DNA from: Pseudomonadota bacterium
GTDB taxonomy: Bacteria > Pseudomonadota > Alphaproteobacteria > Ferrovibrionales > Ferrovibrionaceae
DNA length: 8,418 bases
Direction: 5' to 3'
Assembly: GCA_023434425.1 (NCBI GenBank)
Contig: JAEYSS010000120.1
Coordinates: 1-8,418 of the forward strand
Part shown: positions 1 to 5,927 of the stretch, in pieces
Layout: the number at the start of each line of letters is the position of its first letter
Numbering within the stretch: the stretch's first letter is position 1
Made by a program: the position numbers and the translations under genes
Notes under the pieces: generated by a model
Databases searched by the model: none
What the model saw: the letters and a program-made list of their open reading frames with translations, nothing else
Told to the model about the DNA's origin: nothing

Positions 1-1
1 T

Positions 2-580
2 GCCGGTGCTGCCGCGGGGGCTGCGGCCGGGGCGGCAGCGGGCGCAGCTGCTGGTGCTGCGGCAGGAGCAGGCAATGGAGCCGCGGCGGCAGGTGCTTCG
101 GCCGGGTCCGCCGCCGGGGCCGCAGCAGCCGGAGGTGGAAGTGGCAGTGCCAGCGGTGCCGCTGGATCGTCGTCGGCGTCCTCCGCTGGGGCCGGGGCGG
201 GCGACGGCGCAGCTTCGACGGCATCCACGGGGAATTCCACTGCGGCCACGTCGACAGGACCGGGGCCCGACGGCGATGGCAGCCCGTCGGCCACGGCTGA
301 AAGCGTGGAAGCCACGGCTGTCGCCGCGCGTCGCTGTGATGGCATCGACTGCCTGCAGCGTCCCGCGGTGGCAACCCAGCCGCGCCGAACGGTGGTCTCG
401 GGGTCTACGGCAGCGCAGGCGGCACCCGTAAAGAACGCCGTTGCGTCGGTGGCTTACGAAGGCTCGGTTGGCATCGTGATGTCGCCGGGCGTGGGCGAAG
501 GCCTGCCGCCGCCGCATCCGAATACCCGTCGCGGCAGGGGAGTGATGATCGAGGCCCTGACTCCGGGGCGCCGCCGCTAA
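2..580 (+). CDS. C-terminal part of an Ala/Gly/Ser-rich low-complexity protein (5' end outside window)
   Basis: The frame beginning at base 2 is open from the window edge to a TAA at 578-580 and gives 192 residues with no required internal start, so this is the 3' part of a longer gene. The first 21 residues are Ala followed by five exact Gly-Ala-Ala-Ala tetrads. An Ala/Gly/Ser-rich stretch with a few Asn, Asp and Thr follows, up to about residue 95. The last ~90 residues are more ordinary and basic, contain the pair C-D-G-I-D-C, and end in a Pro/Arg-rich tail finishing GRRR. The tetrads use different synonymous codons each time, so the repeat is kept at protein level. I do not recognise a family. 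A surface-exposed, exported or disordered protein tail is possible but unproven. The shorter GTG-initiated reading from 305 would be only an internal piece of this frame. Confidence 0.6.
   Translation, partial: AGAAAGAAAGAAAGAAAGAAAGAGNGAAAAGASAGSAAGAAAAGGGSGSASGAAGSSSASSAGAGAGDGAASTASTGNSTAATSTGPGPDGDGSPSATAESVEATAVAARRCDGIDCLQRPAVATQPRRTVVSGSTAAQAAPVKNAVASVAYEGSVGIVMSPGVGEGLPPPHPNTRRGRGVMIEALTPGRRR
5..64 (+). repeat. Five in-frame GAAA tetrapeptide repeats
   Basis: Sixty bases encode five consecutive Gly-Ala-Ala-Ala units. The Gly codon is GGT, GGG, GGG, GGC, GGT and the Ala codons vary among GCT, GCC, GCG and GCA. The DNA copies are therefore diverged while the peptide period is exact. 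Imperfect Gly/Ala periodicity continues to about base 150. Confidence 0.6.
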
Positions 581-703
581 CGCGCTGCGGGCTGATCAGG
601 GCGGCGAACACCGTTTGACGGAAATTGCCGGGCTACAATTCCAGTGTTCCTGCACCGGATGCGGCTGGTTAAACTCATGTATCGCCATCGGGATCGTAAA
701 GTC

Positions 704-1066
704 ATGTCCGCAGCCGCGAACGGAGCCGTCGTCCAGCGTCAGCTGGATGCCTACAACGCCAAAGACATCGAAGCCTTCATGGCCTGCTGGGCGCAGGATG
801 CGAAAATCTACGCGCATCCCGACACGCTGCTGGCCGATGGAGCGGCGGCGATCCGTGCACGGCATGAGCTGCGGTTCCGCGAGCCCAACCTGTTCGGCCG
901 GCTGGTCCAGCGGATGAGTGTGGGCAACACCGTGGTCGATCGCGAAGCGGTGACGCGGACTTTCCCGGAGGGGCCGGGGCAAGTCGACGTCATCGCCATC
1001 TATGAACTGGCCGCGGGAAGAATCACCCGGGCCTGGTTCGTCATGGGCGAGCCCGAACTGGACTGA
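704..1066 (+). CDS. SnoaL/NTF2-like (nuclear transport factor 2 fold) small protein
   Basis: This is a 120-residue protein starting MSAAANG. It has the usual SnoaL/ketosteroid-isomerase-like layout: an N-terminal helix with LDAYNAKDIEAFMACWAQDA (about residues 14-33), a beta strand with the A-K-I-Y-A-H-P start, a D-G-A-AAIRAR segment, and a C-terminal sheet ending AYELAAGRITRAWFVMGEPELD-like. Proteins with this fold include isomerases, cyclases, hydrolases and many of unknown function, and no specific reaction can be read here. In-frame ATGs also lie at 644, 659 and 677. I prefer 704 because the family homology begins there, the upstream residues are basic and unlike the fold, and a -10-like TACAAT at 634-639 would put transcription start near or after 644. 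No strong Shine-Dalgarno is visible at any of these starts. The stop lies 17 bases before the convergent tRNA-Thr. Confidence 0.75.
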   Translation: MSAAANGAVVQRQLDAYNAKDIEAFMACWAQDAKIYAHPDTLLADGAAAIRARHELRFREPNLFGRLVQRMSVGNTVVDREAVTRTFPEGPGQVDVIAIYELAAGRITRAWFVMGEPELD

Positions 1067-1083
1067 CCGGTGGAGGCGGGAAA

Positions 1084-1158
1084 TGGTGCCGGATGAGGGG
1101 ATTGAACCCCCGACCTTCGGTTTACAAAACCGCTGCTCTACCGCTGAGCTAATCCGGC
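1084..1158 (-). tRNA. tRNA-Thr (anticodon UGU), CCA encoded
   Basis: On the minus strand the 72-base body folds as a complete cloverleaf. The acceptor GCCGGAT pairs with ATCCGGC. The D arm is GCTC/GAGC, the anticodon loop TTTGTAA has UGU at positions 34-36, the variable loop is AGGTC, and the T loop is TTCAATC. Discriminator A is followed by an encoded CCA (TGG at 1084-1086 on the plus strand). The top anticodon-stem pair is G27/A43, a mismatch I recall in other alphaproteobacterial tRNA-Thr genes. It decodes ACA and, by wobble, other Thr codons. Confidence 0.95.
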
Positions 1159-1176
1159 ATGGTCTGGGCCGGGGCC

Positions 1177-1205
1177 TGTTTACGTGACCTCTCGGCATCC
1201 GGCAA
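1177..1205 (-). promoter_or_regulatory. Candidate promoter of tRNA-Thr
   Basis: Reading the minus strand, TTGCCG (1205-1200) and TAAACA (1182-1177) are separated by 17 bases. They are followed by a very GC-rich discriminator and then the tRNA 5' end 18 bases on. Matches to the -35 and -10 consensus are 4/6 and 3/6, so this is a positional guess, though GC-rich discriminators are typical of stable-RNA promoters. Confidence 0.3.
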
Positions 1206-1248
1206 GCCGGCAGTCGTATCAGGACGGCGATTCAGCGGCTGGTGGCGG

Positions 1249-2043
1249 TTACCCTAGAGCCGGCAGACGGGCGGCAATCTCGGCGGCGGCGGATTTCAGC
1301 CGCTCAAGATGCTGGTCGACCATCTGTTCCCGCGTGGTGGCCCCCGCAGCCCAGGACAGGCTGAGACTGGCCAGCACGCGTCTGCCCTGCATCACCGGCA
1401 CGGCGATGGCGCCGGCATGGCTGCGCTCGGTGAGTCCCCAGCGGCCGTAGCCGGCCTCGCGCACGGCATAGCCGCGGGCCCGGTCTTTGGCCAGGTCGGC
1501 CAGTACGGCCGACGGGTTGCGCGCGGCGTGGTCATAGGGATCGCCGGAGCGGCTCAGGCGCAGCAGGATCGCCCGGCGTTCGGCGGCGGGACTGAAAGCC
1601 AGATAGATACGTCCCATCGCGCTCATCAGCATATGGACGCGGAAGCCGATGCGGTCGCGGTTCACCATGAAGGGCGTCTGGTGCCGGCTGCTCTCCAGAA
1701 TTTCCATGACGCCGTCCTTGTACACGCCGATGTCGGAAGGCCAGATCACATCGCGGCAGAGGCGGTCCAGCACCGGCGCGGCCTGTTCGGCGATCGCGTC
1801 TTCCTCGCCAAGATTCTGACCGAAAAACCGCACGCTGGCGCTGACGCGATAACGCCCGTCGCTGGCTGAGCGGCGGGCGACGCCACCTTCCTCCAGGGTC
1901 TTCAGAATGCGCAGCAGCGTCGGCTTCGCCAGTCCGGTCTGGTCGTGCAGATCCTGCAGGCTGGCACTGCGATGCTGGTGCAACGCCTTGAACACGTCGA
2001 GCCCACGGGCCAGCGCCCGCACCGATTTCACCCTGGTCTGCAC
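1249..2043 (-). CDS. IclR-family transcriptional regulator
   Basis: This 264-residue protein has IclR architecture. The N-terminal winged helix-turn-helix spans about residues 5-70: the recognition segment LQDLHDQTGLAKPTLLRILK is followed by a wing with GRYRVSASVR. The C-terminal GAF-like effector domain spans about residues 75-262 and includes RIGFRVHMLMSAMGRIYLAF and the late SLSLSW strand. Length matches the family (about 250-270). I chose GTG at 2043 because GGGAG sits six bases upstream and family homology starts just inside. The frame stays open far upstream, but only as antisense of the neighbouring gene. It is divergent from the binding-protein/sulfatase pair across 129 bases, so it is most likely their local regulator, as is usual for IclR proteins controlling catabolic operons. 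The effector is unknown. Confidence 0.9.
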   Translation of the reverse strand: MQTRVKSVRALARGLDVFKALHQHRSASLQDLHDQTGLAKPTLLRILKTLEEGGVARRSASDGRYRVSASVRFFGQNLGEEDAIAEQAAPVLDRLCRDVIWPSDIGVYKDGVMEILESSRHQTPFMVNRDRIGFRVHMLMSAMGRIYLAFSPAAERRAILLRLSRSGDPYDHAARNPSAVLADLAKDRARGYAVREAGYGRWGLTERSHAGAIAVPVMQGRRVLASLSLSWAAGATTREQMVDQHLERLKSAAAEIAARLPALG

Positions 2044-2065
2044 GCGAATCTCCCGTTCGTTCAGA

Positions 2066-2082
2066 GTTACACCAGGTGAAAC
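2066..2082. promoter_or_regulatory. Candidate IclR operator (17-bp dyad)
   Basis: GTTACACCAGGTGAAAC is an inverted repeat with 7 of 8 arm pairs matching about a central A. It lies 23 bases upstream of the IclR start codon and about 90 bases upstream of the divergent binding-protein gene, where an autoregulatory and divergent-gene operator would be expected. IclR-family operators are often short palindromes of this size. Binding is inferred from position and symmetry only. Confidence 0.4.
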
Positions 2083-2172
2083 ACTGGCGGAAGAGGGTTC
2101 TGCTTCTACCGGCCAGGAGCCACACTTGACCAGACAAGCCGCGCGAGACGGCCGCACAGGGAGGAAAGCACC

Positions 2173-3150
2173 ATGATCAGTCGCCGATCCATGATGGCGT
2201 GTACAGCTGCTGCCGCAGCCACGACATCCGTCGCGGGCCGGGCCATAGCCCAGATTGCGGCTCAGCCGACGCGAATTGTATTTCCTTTTGCTGCAGGCGG
2301 CTCGGGCGATGCCCTGGCGCGCATGCTGGCGGAACGGCTGCGCATCGGCCTCGACCAGCCGGTGATCGTCGAGAATCGCGCCGGTGCCGCCGGCCGGATC
2401 GGCGTGCAGGCGGTGAAAGGGGCGCAGCCCGACGGCAAGACCCTGCTGATGACACCGATCGCGCCTGTCGCGGTCTATCAGCATGTCTATTCGAACCTGG
2501 GCTACGATCCGATGACCGATCTGGTGCCGGTGTCTCAGGTGGCGACGATGGAATTCGCGCTCGCCGTGGCGAACAACATCAATGTGTCGTCGATCAAGGA
2601 TCTGATGGCCTGGATCAAGGCCAATCCGTCGCAGGCCAATTACGGCACGCCGGGTGCCGGCACACTTCCGCATTTCTTCATGGTCCTGTTCGGCCAGGCT
2701 GCCGGCGTTGACCTCCAGCATGTCACCTACAAGGGTTCGATGGCCGCCATGGCCGACCTGGCCGGTGGGCAGATCGCAATGGTTCTCACCACGGTGCCGG
2801 ATGTGATGAGCCTGCATCAGGCAGGTAAGGTCCGCGTGATCGGGGTGTCGGGCGAGAAACGGTCCGCCTTCCTGCCGGAAGTGCCGACCTTCATTGAGAG
2901 CGGCTACAAGATCAAAGGCGATTCCTGGTATGCGGTCTATGCCCCGGCCAACACCCCGGCTGACATCGTGGCGCGCATCAACAAGATCATGGTCGATGGT
3001 TTGAAGTCGCCGGAAATGACAAAACAGCTCATGGCGATCGGCCTGCTGGCGACCGGGAGTACTCCGAACGAGTTGCGCGATATGCAGAAACGCGATTCCG
3101 CTTTCTGGGCGCCGGCCGTCGCCGCGTCGGGATTCAAACCGGAAAACTGA
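2173..3150 (+). CDS. Tripartite tricarboxylate transporter (Bug/TctC family) substrate-binding protein
   Basis: This 325-residue periplasmic binding protein has an N-terminal export signal: MISRR followed by an Ala-rich hydrophobic stretch, likely cleaved after A24-I25-A26. S-R-R-S-M-M resembles a weak twin-arginine motif. The mature part shows Bug-family signatures in order: IVFPFAAGGSGD (about 35-46), the VIVENRAGAAG segment, YGTPGAGTLPHF, HVTYKGS, and VRVIGVSGEKRSAFLPEVPT. Family proteins bind carboxylates and related organic anions, using the two beta-alpha loops represented here by AAGGSGD and the TPGAGT region. GGGAGGA at 2159-2165 is a strong ribosome binding site at good spacing. No TctA/TctB permease genes are nearby, so the protein is either an orphan binding protein that uses a distant permease or a sensor. 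It is followed after 38 bases by the sulfatase, probably in one operon. Confidence 0.92.
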   Translation: MISRRSMMACTAAAAATTSVAGRAIAQIAAQPTRIVFPFAAGGSGDALARMLAERLRIGLDQPVIVENRAGAAGRIGVQAVKGAQPDGKTLLMTPIAPVAVYQHVYSNLGYDPMTDLVPVSQVATMEFALAVANNINVSSIKDLMAWIKANPSQANYGTPGAGTLPHFFMVLFGQAAGVDLQHVTYKGSMAAMADLAGGQIAMVLTTVPDVMSLHQAGKVRVIGVSGEKRSAFLPEVPTFIESGYKIKGDSWYAVYAPANTPADIVARINKIMVDGLKSPEMTKQLMAIGLLATGSTPNELRDMQKRDSAFWAPAVAASGFKPEN

Positions 3151-3188
3151 GCAGTACAAAGTGAGACGATGAGTGTGAGTGCGTGGTG

Positions 3189-4763
3189 ATGGCGGGCGTG
3201 CGGAACATCCTTTTCATCATGGCCGATCAGTTGCGGGCCGACTATCTGTCCTGCGCCGGCCATCCCACGCTGCAGACGCCGCATATCGACGGGCTGGCCA
3301 GGCGCGGCGTGCTGTTCGACCGCGCTTACTGCCAGGCGCCGGTCTGCGGCCCGTCGCGCATGTCATTTTACACCGGCCGCTACATGACCAGTCATGGCGC
3401 GACCTATAACGGCGTGCCGCTGCGTGCCACCGAACTGACGATGGGCGACTATCTGCGTCCGCTCGGTTATCGCGTCGGGCTGGTCGGCAAGACGCATATG
3501 AAATCCGACGAGGAGGGCATGCGTCGGCTCGGCGTCGATCCCCGGTCCTCGCTCGGCGTCCTGATCTCGGAATGCGGCTTCGAACCTTTCGAGCGCGATG
3601 ACGGCCTGCATCCGGATCAGTTGCTGGATCCCGACCTGGCTTACAATGCCTGGCTGCGGGCGAAAGGCTACGTGTCGCAAAATCCGTGGCATGATTATGC
3701 CAATGCCGCCGAGGGCCCGGGAGGTGAAATCCTCAGCGGCTGGTACATGCGGAACTCGAATCTTCCAGCGCGCATTCGCGAGGAGGACTCGGAAACGCCG
3801 TACATGACCGACCGAGCGATGGATTTCATCCGTGACTCCGGCGATCGGCCCTGGTGTCTGCATCTCAGCTACATCAAGCCGCATTGGCCCTACATCGCGC
3901 CGGCGCCGTATCACAACATGTATGGGCCCGGCCAGATGCAATCGGTGCGGCAAAGTGATGCCGAGCGCCGCAACCCGCATCCGGTGGTCGCGGCTTTCAT
4001 GCAGCATGAAGAGTCGGTGAACTTCAGCCGTGCCGATGTGCGCGACATCGTGATCCCGACCTATATGGGTCTGGTGAAGCAGCTGGACGATCATCTTGGC
4101 CGTCTGTTCGCCTTCCTCGAACAGTCGGGCCGCATGAAGGACACGCTGATCGTGCTGACCAGCGATCATGGCGACTACCTCGGCGATCACTGGCTCGGCG
4201 AAAAGGAACTGTTCCACGAGGAAAGCGTGCGCATCCCGATGATTGTCTATCATCCGGCTGATGCCGCCGATGCAACGCGGGGCCAGGTGGATCACGCCTT
4301 TGTCGAGGCCATCGACCTGGTGCCAACCTTCCTTGAGGCGGCAGGGGGTGCGCCGCAGCCGCATCGGCTGGAGGGTGCGTCGCTGCTGCCGCGCCTGTTC
4401 GGCCAGGCGGTTCCGCAGTGGCGCACGGCGGCATTCAGCGAATGCGATTATGCCTTCCGGCCGGCCCGTCACACGCTTGGTCTGCCGCCGGATCGGGCCA
4501 GGGCTTATATGGTCCGCACGGATCGCTGGAAATACATCGCCTATGAGGGCTTCCGGCCGCAGCTCTTCGATCTGCAGGACGATCCCCACGAATATTCGGA
4601 TCTGGGCGAGAGCCCGGCACATGCCGGGCTGCGGGACCAACTGGCGGCCCGACTGTTCGAATGGCTGCGGCAGCGCCGCATTCGCACCACCCTGTCCGAT
4701 GCCGATGTCGAAAAGCGGACAGGGACCGCCAGGGCCCGGGGCATCCTTTTCGGCGTCTGGTAG
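3189..4763 (+). CDS. Formylglycine-dependent sulfatase / phosphonate monoester hydrolase (alkaline phosphatase superfamily)
   Basis: This 524-residue hydrolase shows the sulfatase layout. D13-Q14 in the first strand (FIMADQLRADY) is a metal site. C53-G-P-S-R57 followed by T-G-R is the C-x-P-x-R signature in which Cys is converted to formylglycine. N74, the G-K-T-H group (100-103), K230-P-H232, the metal-binding S-D326-H327-G and K339 complete the active site. Overall order and spacing resemble phosphonate monoester hydrolases and arylsulfatases of about 510-540 residues. G-K-T-H is more like classical sulfatases than the Y-T-T of characterised phosphonate hydrolases. No signal peptide is present, so it acts in the cytoplasm on an imported ester. 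ATG at 3189 is preferred; GTG at 3183 would add two residues. Maturation needs a formylglycine-generating or anaerobic sulfatase-maturating enzyme, not seen here. The exact substrate is unknown. Confidence 0.9.
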   Translation: MAGVRNILFIMADQLRADYLSCAGHPTLQTPHIDGLARRGVLFDRAYCQAPVCGPSRMSFYTGRYMTSHGATYNGVPLRATELTMGDYLRPLGYRVGLVGKTHMKSDEEGMRRLGVDPRSSLGVLISECGFEPFERDDGLHPDQLLDPDLAYNAWLRAKGYVSQNPWHDYANAAEGPGGEILSGWYMRNSNLPARIREEDSETPYMTDRAMDFIRDSGDRPWCLHLSYIKPHWPYIAPAPYHNMYGPGQMQSVRQSDAERRNPHPVVAAFMQHEESVNFSRADVRDIVIPTYMGLVKQLDDHLGRLFAFLEQSGRMKDTLIVLTSDHGDYLGDHWLGEKELFHEESVRIPMIVYHPADAADATRGQVDHAFVEAIDLVPTFLEAAGGAPQPHRLEGASLLPRLFGQAVPQWRTAAFSECDYAFRPARHTLGLPPDRARAYMVRTDRWKYIAYEGFRPQLFDLQDDPHEYSDLGESPAHAGLRDQLAARLFEWLRQRRIRTTLSDADVEKRTGTARARGILFGVW

Positions 4764-4775
4764 AGCGGCGGTCGC

Positions 4776-4794
4776 CGGGAAGGGCGGCTTTCCG
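4776..4794 (+). terminator. Weak hairpin after the sulfatase gene
   Basis: CGGGAAG, a five-base loop GGCGG, and CTTTCCG form a seven-pair stem (one G-U) 12 bases after the stop codon. Only an A/T-rich tract without a clear T run follows, so termination is possible but not assured. Confidence 0.3.
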
Positions 4795-4828
4795 ACATAT
4801 AAATTTATCCTCGGCCGGCATGCGCCGC

Positions 4829-4845
4829 TTGATAATCATTCGCAA
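4829..4845. promoter_or_regulatory. Fur/Irr-type iron-regulatory box
   Basis: TTGATAATCATTCGCAA is an imperfect palindrome (TTG..AAT.ATT..CAA). Its core TGATAATCATTCGCA matches the 7-1-7 Fur consensus TGATAATNATTATCA with a perfect left half and 5/7 in the right half. It covers the -35 element, so an iron-responsive repressor bound here would block the promoter. The genes that follow handle iron storage, which supports the reading. Whether Fur, Irr or another regulator binds cannot be told from one site. Confidence 0.55.
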
Positions 4846-4857
4846 GAACGCTAAAAC
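4829..4857 (+). promoter_or_regulatory. Sigma70-like promoter of the iron-storage cluster
   Basis: TTGATA (4829-4834, 5/6 to TTGACA) and TAAAAC (4852-4857, 4/6 to TATAAT) are 17 bases apart. Predicted transcription start is near 4864, leaving a leader of about 30 bases containing AAGGG before the first gene. An A/T-rich stretch with the perfect palindrome ATAAATTTAT lies just upstream (4799-4808) and could act as an UP-like element. Confidence 0.5.
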
Positions 4858-4893
4858 TGTATCTGCGAGTGATTTGCAGCAAGGGTGCGCCGC

Positions 4894-5418
4894 GTGTCGA
4901 TGCGTGAGTTTGCCGAGGTCGAAAGCAGAGCCGAGCAGGATTCGACGGGTCACTGGCCCACGAGTATCCAGGAACTCTGCGAGGGTGAGCGTCTGGTTCT
5001 CTGGGCCTTTCGCCGCTGGGTCTCGGGTCGCGAGCACCTGCCGATGCTGGCCCGCGAATTCGACCGCCAGTTCCGACAGTCCGAAGTGCGCCCGGCGCTG
5101 ATCGCGCTGGATGCCGCGCTCGTCGGCCTGACCCGCTATGCCCGTCGTACCATCGTCTATCATCAGCCCTGCTGCGCCTGTCTCGGTGCCGACGAGGTTT
5201 GCCTGATCTCGATCGTTGCTGCGCTACAGAATGACGCCACCACGGCTGCGCGGGCCATGGCGCAGTGGCTGGTGCGCAGCGAAGGCGTTGATGTTTTCAT
5301 CACCGCGCTGGACGACTTCGCCGACTGCCTGACCGGCAGCGGGCATGATCTGCCCTATCGCATGCAGCCCCGCAACACAGCCCGCCCGGCACGTCCGGTC
5401 GCGATGCTGGTCCACTGA
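4894..5418 (+). CDS. Uncharacterised Cys-containing protein leading the bfd operon
   Basis: This is a 174-residue protein with no signal peptide or clear membrane segment, and a family I do not recognise. It is rich in predicted helix. The most distinctive part is residues 93-103, C-C-A-C-L-G-A-D-E-V-C, directly after YHQP and followed by LISIVAALQ. With further single Cys residues near positions 33 and 150, this could bind a metal or Fe-S cluster, though only the clustering of Cys is seen. I place the start at GTG 4894 because AAGGG (4881-4885) is eight bases upstream. ATG at 4900 and GTG at 4885 are alternatives. It is the first gene behind the Fur/Irr-like promoter, and bfd starts 12 bases after its stop, so the two are almost certainly co-transcribed. 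A role in iron storage or mobilisation is inferred from context only. Confidence 0.8.
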   Translation: MSMREFAEVESRAEQDSTGHWPTSIQELCEGERLVLWAFRRWVSGREHLPMLAREFDRQFRQSEVRPALIALDAALVGLTRYARRTIVYHQPCCACLGADEVCLISIVAALQNDATTAARAMAQWLVRSEGVDVFITALDDFADCLTGSGHDLPYRMQPRNTARPARPVAMLVH

Positions 5419-5430
5419 GGCGGGGGCGCG

Positions 5431-5658
5431 ATGTATATCTGCCTCTGCCATGGCTTCACCGACGGCGATGTGCGCAATGCCATCGGTCATGGCTGCAAGT
5501 CGGTCGCTGCCGTCTACCGTCATCTCGCCGACCGTCCGCAATGCGGCAAATGCGTGCCCGACGTGCGCTGCATGCTGCATGAGCACCGCGAGGCGCAGCA
5601 CGGCGCGGCGGCGCTGATGCCGGTGGGGGCGATGGCCGAGATGGAGGGAGCCGACTGA
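5431..5658 (+). CDS. bfd: Bacterioferritin-associated ferredoxin (BFD-type [2Fe-2S] protein)
   Basis: This 75-residue protein starts MYICLCHGFTDGDVR. The four Fe-S ligands are C4, C6, C38 and C41 (C-x-C near the start and C-x-x-C in QCGKC), the arrangement of the BFD domain. The length is slightly above the ~64-73 residues usual for stand-alone Bfd, because of an extra Ala/Met-rich C-terminal tail. Known Bfd proteins dock on bacterioferritin near the haem and pass electrons to reduce stored ferric iron so that Fe2+ leaves the core. The GC-rich sequence before ATG carries a G-rich Shine-Dalgarno (GGCGGGGG). Bacterioferritin lies 270 bases downstream on the same strand. The TGA stop overlaps the start of the next small gene. 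Confidence 0.93.
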   Translation: MYICLCHGFTDGDVRNAIGHGCKSVAAVYRHLADRPQCGKCVPDVRCMLHEHREAQHGAAALMPVGAMAEMEGAD

Positions 5659-5789
5659 TGAGCGGCAGCAGCATGTTCGAGCTTGCACTCTTAGCCGCAG
5701 CCAGCCTTGGCATTGTGCTGTCTTCGCGCGTTGTGTTGCGCATGATGCGCAGTCGCGCGGCTATTGCGAGAAAGTCGCACAGGCTCTGA
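5658..5789 (+). CDS. 43-residue putative membrane miniprotein coupled to bfd
   Basis: ATG at 5658 overlaps the bfd stop as TGATG, and GGAGGGAG at 5643-5650 gives a strong ribosome binding site seven bases upstream, so translational coupling is likely. The product starts MSGSSMFELALLAAASLGIV. Residues about 7-27 form one short hydrophobic, probably membrane-inserted helix. The rest (RMMRSRAAIARKSHRL) is strongly basic and would stay in the cytoplasm by the positive-inside rule. No family is recognised. The overlap with bfd and placement before bfr suggest a role in the same iron-storage process, perhaps as a membrane anchor or small regulator, but that is inference. It could also be a chance open frame; the strong ribosome binding site and TGATG argue against this. 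Confidence 0.55.
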   Translation: MSGSSMFELALLAAASLGIVLSSRVVLRMMRSRAAIARKSHRL

Positions 5790-5807
5790 GTTAGATCGCC
5801 ATTTTCT

Positions 5808-5854
5808 TTGCGAATAACTCCCAGTTTCACGCATTCTTCTTGAGCCTTCGAAGG
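5808..5854. promoter_or_regulatory. Possible control region of bfr: iron-box half-site and a palindrome
   Basis: TTGCGAAT at 5808-5815 is identical to one half (read on the opposite strand) of the iron box at 4829-4845, but the second half is degenerate. CCTTCGAAGG at 5845-5854 is a perfect 10-bp palindrome. No convincing -35/-10 pair was found in the 138-base gap, so bfr may be read partly from the upstream promoter or from a weak internal one. Confidence 0.2.
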
Positions 5855-5927
5855 GCCGGGCGTAAGCCTGCCTGCATGTTTCGCGAACACCAGCGAGTCG
5901 CGATTTTCAGCATGAGGAGCTTGCCCC

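Noticed and set aside
6..431. 141-residue Arg/Pro-rich plus-strand frame
   Set aside because: It overlaps the Ala/Gly-rich frame in another phase. The composition is what a shifted reading of GCN/GGN codons gives, and the frame-2 reading alone stays open to a natural end.
614..639. Promoter TTGACG / TACAAT before the SnoaL-like gene
   Set aside because: The two hexamers are only 13 bases apart, too close for a sigma70 promoter. Only the -10-like TACAAT is noteworthy.
596..1198. 200-residue minus-strand open frame containing RISSAVEQRFCKPKVGGSIPSSGT-like residues
   Set aside because: That peptide is the usual false translation of a tRNA gene. The frame crosses tRNA-Thr and lies antisense to the SnoaL-like gene.
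2044..3159. Long N-terminal extension of the IclR frame (total 636 residues)
   Set aside because: The extra part is antisense of the binding-protein gene, is rich in His/Arg without family likeness, and a well-placed GTG with ribosome binding site exists at 2043.
3363..4640. 425-residue minus-strand frame opposite the sulfatase
   Set aside because: It is a shadow frame of a high-GC gene. The plus strand carries a complete, motif-supported sulfatase.
1084..4763. Genomic island inserted at tRNA-Thr
   Set aside because: No integrase is present and I saw no second copy of the tRNA 3' end in the window. The catabolic genes also lie on the 5' side of the tRNA, not the usual integration side.
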